Part shown: in pieces, positions 21,857 through 64,000 of the stretch
How positions within the stretch are numbered: position 1 is the stretch's first letter
Layout: every line of letters begins with the position of its first letter
The notes under the pieces: model-generated
What the model saw: the letters and a program-made list of their open reading frames with translations, nothing else
Database searches by the model: none
What the model was told of the DNA's origin: nothing
Origin: Syngnathus acus
Taxonomy: Eukaryota; Chordata; Actinopteri; Syngnathiformes; Syngnathidae
NCBI RefSeq assembly: GCF_901709675.1
Contig: NC_051089.1
Coordinates: 7,191,476 to 7,255,475, forward strand
Direction of reading: 5' to 3'
DNA length: 64,000 nt
Position numbers and translations under genes: made by a program

Positions 21857-23061
21857 TCTAAGGTTACGTTAGTGCCACTGGTGCAAAGTTGCACATTAAC
21901 AGTTTTCCAAGGCCTCAAACAAAGATGGTTATCCTTCGGGACTGTCTACCACTGCTCAGATTGGGGGAGAAGTGAGGGGGACACCTTTTCGGTTACGCTT
22001 CATGCCAATGGCTGGAGTGATACATACGTTTTATGACGTTCATAAATGTATCTAATAAATTGTGTGTGGTTTCCTTAAGTTGGAAATATGGTCAGTTTTC
22101 CACTTAATGGTTGGGCAATTGTGTTTTGCTATTACAAAAATCTGTGAGAATTCACAGAGGCCATTAGAGCATTGAGGGGATATCAGACAGACAGATAAGA
22201 AAAGTAAGAGATGCTCGCCGGGAGACGCAGATTGAAGGAGCGATGTAGATGAAGCCAGAAGGTGGAGGAGGCGCAGAAGGAGAGAGGAGTTAAGTCGGCT
22301 ATTAGCGATGCGGCGTGCGGCGCCCACTCTTACACGCGTTCCACAAGGTTAACGATAAGGGCCCCTCGGCAGCTGAAATGCTCAAGTAGCTTTTATCGTA
22401 TCATAATAATGAATCAAAGATAAAATAAAATAAATGAACTCCAAAAGGCAAGCAAGTAAAATGAGACATATGCGCACGGAGCTGAGCTGGCAGACCGACG
22501 TGAGCGGGCGAAATGTGCGAGAGTCATCTGAGAAGGCCGGAACTTGTAGAAAAAAACATAAGAATAAAATCTTGTTCATGATGGTGAAATCTTCTGATGT
22601 CATCTGGTTGAAAAATATTTGCCTGCAGGTCAGATCCCACCCTCAAACCCCCCTGTTAGAAGAAGGCTTCTTAAAAGGCTTCATGGCTCTCTGCTACATT
22701 AAATCTTTGGCCTCTGCATCCCATTTACTGCTGCTGGCTATTAGATGGGGGAACGGGAAGAGAATAAAAAGGGGAGGGCACAACAGACATGGCTGAATGT
22801 TATCGTCTGTTTAGTGCCGCACGCAGCATGTCTTACATCCCTGAGTGTGTGTGCCGTGCCCTTGGCAAGAGGAGAAGATCGAGTTTTTTTCCAAATGGAC
22901 ACTAGTTAGCCACCCACTGGAGCAAGCTGTTCACACTTGCCCACACCTCATCCTGCCCTCCCCCAATTTTATGAGGGCAAATCAACTTTTACTTGTGACT
23001 GACTGACTATCCATCCGTCCGTCCGTCCGACCGTCTCTCCATCTGTCTCTCCATCCGCTCG

Positions 23062-23148
23062 TCCATCCATCCATCCATCCATCCTTCCATCCATCCATCC
23101 ATCCATCCATCCATCCATCCATCCATCCATCCATCCATCCATCCATCA
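23062..23148. repeat. (CATC)n microsatellite
   Basis: About 21 CATC units, one interrupted by CTTC. It is the reverse complement of the 18.96 kb GGAT array unit. Confidence 0.97.
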
Positions 23149-23160
23149 ATGGTATCAGAA

Positions 23161-26100
23161 TAAATGTCCTGGAATAAATGTAATGTCATTTGAAGGAGGA
23201 AGAGAACAAGATTCAAAACTGGAAGCCTGGTTTTAATCGATATTGCTCTACTGTAATAAACCTGAAAGGCATAGTCTGGAGTAACACATGTAATGCTTCA
23301 AACAATAGTCGTTTAACTTACAGAATCATAGGTCTCTCTTTTTGCATTGAACAATATATACAGTGTGAAATAAATACATTTACACAAATGGACATTATCA
23401 TTGGAGCACACTTGTATGATACACATCACAAAAATATACAGGTAGTTTTTTTTTTCTTTTTTCATTTTATGATGTGAAGCACATCTAAAATCTACGAACA
23501 TGTTTTTAATAACAATACAGGGGGTCTCCCCCTTCGTCCGGAACTCTTCACAAGGCAAGGGTCTTTTTTTTTCCTCGAAAAGTTTTTATCCAAACTCGCC
23601 CTCGCCCGTGAATGTAGGGGCAACTGGCGGCTACAATTAAATACAACAAAATGAGTGTTGAGCTGGGAGGGACAAACAATCCTTTGCTGCTCCAGCTACA
23701 CAAGTCATAGATGGATTACATACAATATTTGCAGCTAATGCGTCTGAGTAACAGAAGAACATTTCTTTCATGGTGCTTAAAGTGCAACCAGGTCAAACCA
23801 CCCCACTCCTTTTCCCATTGCACCTCATGGAAAATACCGGTCTATTTGTATCAGTTTAAACTTCAATAATTGGTCATAAGTGCAACTTGTCAAGAGTTCA
23901 GTCAATAAAATATTGCTTCTAAAAATGAAAACTTTTACAAAGTTGAAGCATCCTACATATTGATGTATATTGATCTTGGACAAGAACGGTGATATCTTTG
24001 CGATCAACTGAATTGGCCCATACGAAAAAAAGATGACATTAAAGATTGCTGCTTTGAAGTCACATCAAGTGCACAGTTGCGATCTTTGAAGTATTTTCTC
24101 TCGGTTTAATTTGACAGGTGACAATTTAGACTGCAAACACATTTTTTTTGTTAAAAGCACCTTTTGTCTTACTGTATAAAAGAGAAACAAAAAAGCAATA
24201 ATGTACTTTTACATTACATGTTGAACTTCAGGATTCTTATAAGAGTTCTAGTTTACATTTACAGACTTAGAGACAATTAAAAGATACGAGTTTAGGCCTC
24301 ACTTTTCCTCAGAAGTAATTAAATACATTTAAAAACAGCATTAAATCATTTCAAGAACAAATGAACAAAATGGTTGAGGTGTTGTTAAGCTGCGTGGAAG
24401 GTAGTTATGTATATGTACAGCGAGCTTATCAAAAGGTTCTCCTTGTCAGTCTCTCTTTTAAAAGATATACAGAATATTGTTTGTTCTACAGCAAAGTTAC
24501 ACAAATGACCCTTACCCTTTTAATTACTTGTGTTTAGCATTTAGATACTAAATAATTTATTAAGTATGAGTAGTCAGGTAAGAGCTGAGTGCTGAAATTT
24601 AACCCGATGCCACGATGCACTGATCCAACAGCCGGACCGCATGGCCTCTAGTCTACTGAGATTCTGCACACTGTACGAGGATGGGAGTCGGGACAAGGGA
24701 AGCACTCACACACGCCTCCGATTGCTCAGCGGAAGTGGGGCGGAGCCAAAACAGAAGGAAGACTTGAGGGGGTATTAAAAGCAAAAAAAAATTCCGCTGC
24801 AGTAGACATGGCGGAAGGTGAAACTTTCGAGGTTGAGCTACGTTTTTTTTACTTTTTAAAAAATCTTTTGTTTCCAATAAAACGTCTTATGTTAGAAGTG
24901 TAATCTGTCTGTATTTACAATATACAATGTTAACGAAGGCTGAGAAAATAGCCGCTAATATTTAATGATGTTTGCGAGCGATGTTAGAGATGGACTATGC
25001 TTAACTCCTCAGCTGCCAGCTTCTAGTAGGTTGGACAAATATTTTTATCCAGTTTTGCAAATTACATACATAATGTGGATTATTATGTTTAAATCCCCAA
25101 CTGTTAAAGCTATAATGAGTGATCAAACTCTGGGCTATGGTTGTATTTGAAAAGTGAACAAATAACGTGTTATCATACATTACAGGCTGTAACTTTTGTT
25201 TTTATCTTTGTCACTTGAAATGATTGCACTTTAAGAAATTCAATGTTCCAGAACAGGAAGTGGGATAGCAAACTGGGCAAATCAGTGAGTCTAGGCATGC
25301 TAATTTTTTTTAGCACCATTTCCCAGTTTCCCATACACTTTTGCTTATTTATGGCCCATTTCCACCAAGTGCTACAATTCAGCCGAGACTGCATAACCAA
25401 CATTTCAGAGTTCTAACAGAGATTTTCGTTTCAAACAGAACCAAAATGGGATATTGCTGTGCGTGATTTTTAAACAGCAGTCAGTCACAGATCGATTCAC
25501 TTTGACTTGACTTTCATCGCATTATATTCAACGACAAAAAACATTGGAAATAATTGAACAAAAAATACCAGATCATAATTATGGTTCCGAACAGAAGTGA
25601 AGCGTAGCACTTGGTGGAACCATGGCTTTTAACTGTCCCCGTCTTTTCCTACTTAGCTATGGAGAAAATGTTACAGAAAATGTTGCATTTGGTCACATGA
25701 CAAGTTACAAACATGAGTTGAATAAAGTGAACACTGCTCATGTTGACGCCCATCACAATCTGACTTCATGCTACAATGTCATGACTGCTATGTATAAATT
25801 TCCAACTCACAAAAAGAGAAAAAATGAGCTACATATTCTCCCTAAAGCCCGTCCTTACACACTCTTGTCAATACACTCTTGCTTGGAAGCCCCTAAGATA
25901 AACTTTGATTTGTTAATACATGATAAGTTGTTATATTTATACATACGATGACCACTGAGGGTGGTCATTCTGGTAGAGGAAAATACAGGATGACTTATTT
26001 ACAAGCCTAGTATTGGTTACCTTAGCCACAATTATTATGAGATGGAAGCCAAGAAAGAAAAACCTTTTATCCCGACAGTGGCCCGTCACACTTGTGGAAC

Positions 26101-27577
26101 TTTTGCTCTGAGGCCATCTTGTTAAGATGATCTTGTGAAGGAAGCTGAACGAGGAGGGAAGCACTGAGGCGCCACTTGACTGTCTCTTGACTGAAATACG
26201 TGCAAGGTGAAAATACTGCAGATTGACAAAGACAATATGAGGAGTTGTCAGACGGTTGGCCACTTTGGCACTGCATGCTACCAACTTCCATGGCTTTCAT
26301 GATTTACCAAATGTGCATGTGAAGTGCAGGTGTTATTGTTGTCTAATTGGGGTTGCTTTCCCCAACCTACAATATCTGTGTGTGTTGCTTTAAAAGGCGG
26401 GGCTGAATGGTAAGTGACGTGGGAGCCAGCGAATGAGCGCATACAATTGGCAACCAGTGGCTAACTGGCTAAAATTTCTTATTATGTCTTTTTGTTACAA
26501 TTTGGTCAATAAGTGATTTTTCCTTGACCACTTGTGTTGGGATCACAAAATATTCTAAATAATGGTGGTGGACTACATTGAATTGAAGTGTGGAATCATC
26601 CCACATTTTGGTCTTTGTCTGAGAATAAATCAGTTTCCTTCGTTAGCTTGTCTTGTTTCGACCGATAGCTTCAGTGCATGTTCAATCCAATGTGGTTTCC
26701 GTAGCTGGCAGCTGACCTAGTATGAAGCAGAAATGTGAGCTGAGCTGGTACAATGCAGTGGAAAAGCGACATTTTTTTCCCTCTCTTAAATTCATCACGT
26801 TTATGTCTGACATAATCTTGCCAACAGGTCACAAGCAGGTGACTTTTTGGGGAAGCAAGTCCAGCAACCAATTCCAACTACAATCTTTGGACACGCCTGC
26901 ATGTTATCAGCACAAAGAGACCGCTTTTGAATCATTCGTAAAAGAGAACAGTCCAGGGCCTCAAATTGATAAATCAAAATAAAAAAGGCCAGAATTTGGG
27001 GTAATGGCATAAAGTTGCTGGCATCCGCTGAATGCAGTTCCATCTTTTGGCAGGCAAAGCTCCTCCTCACCATCTTCTTCTTTGCCCATCCAAATGTCAA
27101 TGTACACATAATGTGATTACAAATGTCTTTAATACTTCTTTAGGATTTTTTTCCCTTTATCTTCTTAAACCCTTAAAAAATTATATGAGGGGGGCAAGGG
27201 AGAAAGTTTCATCAGTTCTCCAAACATTTCCTTTTGAATTTGTCTTCATTGGAGCAAGTTCCGATTAATAATGTCATCATTAAATGCATATGTGAGTGCC
27301 ATTGTCAGTGTTTCTGCACACAACAACAACAACAGCAGGAAGTGTCATCCTCTTCCCCCTTAAGAGGGGGCGGGGTCAAAGCAGTCAGCGCCCACTTCCC
27401 AAAACAAAACGTCAACCAAGCCTTTTCGTTTGCAATCAGAGACAGCAGTGGTTGAAGTTAAGAGGAGTAGCTTACTTGTTTAGTCATAAGGGGTGAACTT
27501 AAGGGACATATTATCGTGTGTGTTTGGGTGCGTGCGTATGTGTGTGTGTCAAAGATAGTTGCTTGGACTTTACGCCC
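23161..27577 (-). other. 3' flank of esrrg, probably including its 3' UTR
   Basis: AT-rich sequence downstream of the esrrg stop codon. Mammalian ESRRG has a long 3' UTR, so much of this may be transcribed. Minus-strand poly(A) signal candidates include ATTAAA at 27133-27128 and AATAAA at 24561-24556, but I cannot tell which is used. A promoter-like patch lies at 24720-24880. The plus-strand 109-codon frame at 25622-25951 has no recognisable domain. Confidence 0.4.
24720..24880 (+). promoter_or_regulatory. promoter-like patch with ETS, GC-box and YY1-like motifs and a 33-codon ORF
   Basis: In order on the plus strand: CGGAAGTG (ETS type, 24730-24737), GGGGCGG (GC box, 24737-24743) and ACATGGCGG (YY1-like, 24807-24815). 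The ATG at 24808 opens a 33-codon frame beginning MAEGETFEVELR, and an AATAAA occurs near its 3' end. The motif set resembles a TATA-less promoter. I do not recognise the peptide; it may be chance. Confidence 0.3.
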
Positions 27578-61452
<33,875 letters not shown>

Positions 61453-61465
61453 TCTGCAGAGAAGC

Positions 61466-62029
61466 CTGGGAAGAGAATCAGAAAACGAGAGAGGGAATTT
61501 ATTTAAATGGGGTGCAATTTTGATGAAAACTTGCCTCCGAACCAACCTTGTTTTTCTTTCGTTCTGATTGGTTTAGAATGAAATGAAAAATACTGGACTG
61601 ACGGCCATTAGAACTGTGGAAATGTGAAAAGTGAAAAGTGGAAAAGTGAAAATGAAGCAAATCTTTGCAGCTATTTTTTACATCCATTACTCTACCTAAC
61701 GTAAAAATCCTTCTCCAAATTGTTCCTAAGTTACAAGAAGCATAGACTTGTCTAAAATGTCTTGGTTGGATAAAAAAAATTAAGATTCAAAGGGGCCTAA
61801 GACCAATCCGGTAATTGATTAATTAATTGATTGCAGGTCGTGTCACTCTGCTTATGTATGCTTCCTCACATGCTACAAAGCTCTTAAAAATCCATCCATC
61901 GTTACGCTTTTTTCACCTCGTTCATTTGACAAAGGTAGGTTGGTAGGTTAAAAAAAAAGAAAGGGAACCACTAGGGGCAGCCTCTGTAGGACAGAGCAGC
62001 AGGGAGCCATATGCACTATCACACACTCA

Positions 62030-62091
<62 letters not shown>

Positions 62092-64000
62092 CAGCACATG
62101 AGCATGCTTGGGGCCGGTCGCTCATCCGTCACTCGCCAGTCAATAGGCGCTTGTTCAACATGAAGGTAATCAGTAAGCAGCCTCTTTGCTGCTCCATCAT
62201 CACAAAGACAGCCACACACACACTCATCCACACCCACAAACACACATTGGTGGCTGAAGAATTTAAGAGCTGCACAGAATACTTGAAAAGACAACAATAA
62301 CATTTCCTTTCGTGATCAAATCGGTTCCTCTTCTTTTCTCGGTACAAATCTTTGACATACTCTCCGAGGAGAGTGTTGTTAATGCCAATTGCAATTAACA
62401 ACTATCTTCTCGCTGTCTATTTCTCCCCTTCCCATCTTTTGTCCACTTTACTATCTTTCTGCCTGTCTCCCTATCACCTCCTATTCACTGCCATCTATCT
62501 CTTTCTCATGGTCTTTGCATTGCCATGCTCTTTCTCTCACTCTGCCACTAAACCTCACCCTCCTTTCCCTCCTCTCTCTCGTCATTGTTAAAGGCAGAAC
62601 GCACAAAAGGGGGTTTTAATTAAGGCAGGATGCTGCTAAACGAGGGGCTTCTAAAGTCCAGTCGGCCTGTAAAAGATCCCCGTTCTACTGGGACCCATAA
62701 AACACAGACAGTGTCTTGGCGAAGAATGGGCTGCTTGGGAAAAGGAAGGCTCGGGTGGGGGTTGGGGGACACGGAGTGGATATAGACAAGGGAAGCAGGT
62801 AGGCTGACTGTCAACCAAAGCGGGAGATGGTCAATATCAGGAAAGAAAATTGGCTAATTAACTAGACATTTTAAATACCTAATGACAATATTTTTTTCCT
62901 TGTCTGCTTTGAATGCAATTCAACACATTCAAAAAATATATGGAGTAAAGCCAATACTAAGGAATAAAGGTGCAGTCAAAGTATAGACATAAACCTAATC
63001 TTGAAGATTACCAAAATGGCCGCAGAATGGTGAAACATGCCTTAAAGGACTTTGATTTTAACCATCCAATATTTCTCCCTTGCCCCAGTCCTTCTAATTC
63101 GGCGGGTCCATTAATGGAAGCTTTGTGCTATCCAGCAATGCTCATAAATCCATTTATCTGATGCTCAGGCAGGCCTTTAGTTAAGGATGAAGGAAAAAGT
63201 TTCCGGATGCAAATCAAGACAGGGGAGAGACGTTCTGTATATATACAGGGAAGGTGTTAGAAAGGGTGGCAGAAATGAGTGATGGGATGGAGATGGATCA
63301 CTCTGATTCATCGGCTGAAGGAAGTGAAAACACAGTGATGACAGAAAAAAAAAAGGCAGCAGAGCCATTTAAGCAGATGACGCGATGGCGATGATTTAAT
63401 CTCGCTCTTTATGCACTTTTGTGCCCCTCCCTTTCCGACGTCAATCCCTCAGAGTGTCATTAAGTGAACGAGTTTAAGTGCCAAAAGATCCCATTTTTTC
63501 CCTCTTTTTCTTCTTTCTCCCTCACTCACACCTTTTCTCTCTGCTTATAAATGAAAAATAATGGCCCTGGAAGGGGGAGGACTCAAAGAAGAATGGGAGG
63601 ACATGCGAGGAGGTGGAGGAGTGGAGGAAAGAAGATTAAGAAATCAGTCAGTGCACTGTGCCGAGCGAGAGGTTGAATGCATTTATGTATGTATGTTATC
63701 AGTATAATTATGTCGCTATGTAGCGGCGGCTCACTGCTGAAAGAGCAATCTTATTGTGCCTGTGTGCTCTCCGGATGAGCGTTAAAAGAGGAGGAAAGGC
63801 TTGGCGCTCATCGTTCCTTTATGTTTTTAAGTGTTTCAAAAGATTTCTATAAAGAGGAGAGGTCTGGAGGTGTGCGTTCAAAGACGCAAGCTGAGAATTA
63901 CCAGATGAGGCCAGCATGTATCGATGTTTTGCTTTTGTCATTTAAAGGGTTTAGTTTGCGTCATTAATAAATGATCGGGAAAGTGAGCGATCATCAAAAT
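61466..64000 (-). other. esrrg upstream intron, running off right edge
   Basis: Sequence 5' of the first ATG-bearing exon. I looked for the exon encoding the long-isoform N terminus and did not find it. A 60 bp CA array lies at 62030-62089. Confidence 0.65.
62030..62089. repeat. (CA)n microsatellite
   Basis: About 29 CA units, almost perfect. Confidence 0.97.

Larger units (their letters stand above)
18301..23160. other. intergenic region between ush2a and esrrg
   Basis: No gene recognised. It holds a purine-rich stretch (18600-18790), a (GGAT)n array (18956-19004), an imperfect direct repeat (20664-20826), a facing pair of TG and CA arrays (21662-21721 and 21816-21856) and an (ATCC)n array (23062-23148). 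A patch at 21485-21535 has a CCAAT motif followed by a GC-box-like GGCGGGGC; this pairing is frequent in fish DNA and no transcript is evident. Confidence 0.6.

Noticed and set aside
22434-22796. 120-codon plus-strand frame in the intergenic region
   Set aside because: No domain recognised; within chance expectation.
25622-25951. 109-codon plus-strand frame in the esrrg 3' flank
   Set aside because: ATG context is fair, but the sequence is low in any domain signal, AT-rich and lies in the likely 3' UTR of esrrg on the other strand.

Overview
The window is a piece of a vertebrate nuclear genome, almost certainly a ray-finned (teleost) fish. It holds split genes with GT/AG introns, long non-coding stretches, many TG/CA and tetranucleotide microsatellites, and fragments of repeats typical of fish genomes. 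I see no bacterial genes, CRISPR array or complete transposon. Two protein-coding genes can be supported, both on the minus strand. They lie in the same order and orientation as USH2A and ESRRG on human chromosome 1q41, so this is a conserved vertebrate synteny block.

Left part (about 3.1-18.3 kb): the 5' end of ush2a (usherin). Eleven coding exons (3138-16619) were joined by hand. All have GT donors and AG acceptors and matching phases, giving 567 codons with no stop. They cover a signal peptide, a pentraxin/laminin-G-like domain, a complete laminin N-terminal domain and the start of the first laminin-EGF repeat. The rest of this very large gene lies beyond the left edge. Upstream are a long open leader, candidate 5' non-coding exons, a more CpG-bearing promoter-like segment and a perfect RFX X-box at 18242-18254, which fits a gene whose product acts at ciliary and hair-cell membranes.

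Middle (about 18.3-27.6 kb): intergenic sequence and the 3' flank or 3' UTR of the next gene. It contains two oppositely oriented GGAT/ATCC tetranucleotide arrays, a facing TG/CA pair, an imperfect direct repeat and a promoter-like patch near 24.7-24.9 kb.

Right part (27.6 kb to the right edge): esrrg, the orphan nuclear receptor estrogen-related receptor gamma. Seven coding exons (27578-61452) join to 1317 nt, encoding 438 residues plus a stop. This is the full short isoform: N-terminal region with phospho-SUMO motif, two-zinc-finger DNA-binding domain with C-terminal extension, and ligand-binding domain with AF-2 helix. The first coding exon carries in-frame codons upstream of the ATG that match the longer ERR-gamma isoform, so a further 5' exon lies off the right edge. 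Large introns (up to 15.9 kb) hold microsatellites, fish repeat fragments and several TAATTA-rich blocks that may be conserved non-coding elements.

Functionally the two genes are neighbours by ancestry rather than a pathway: usherin is an extracellular/transmembrane protein of photoreceptor and hair-cell cilia, and ERR-gamma is a constitutively active transcription factor of energy metabolism. No wholly new system was found. The more interesting points are the X-box, a long in-frame leader with a strong Kozak ATG ahead of usherin, very short introns (69 and 76 nt, one mostly microsatellite), a glycine-to-arginine change next to the ERR-gamma pocket, and a dense cluster of GCTAA/TTAGC words in an esrrg intron.
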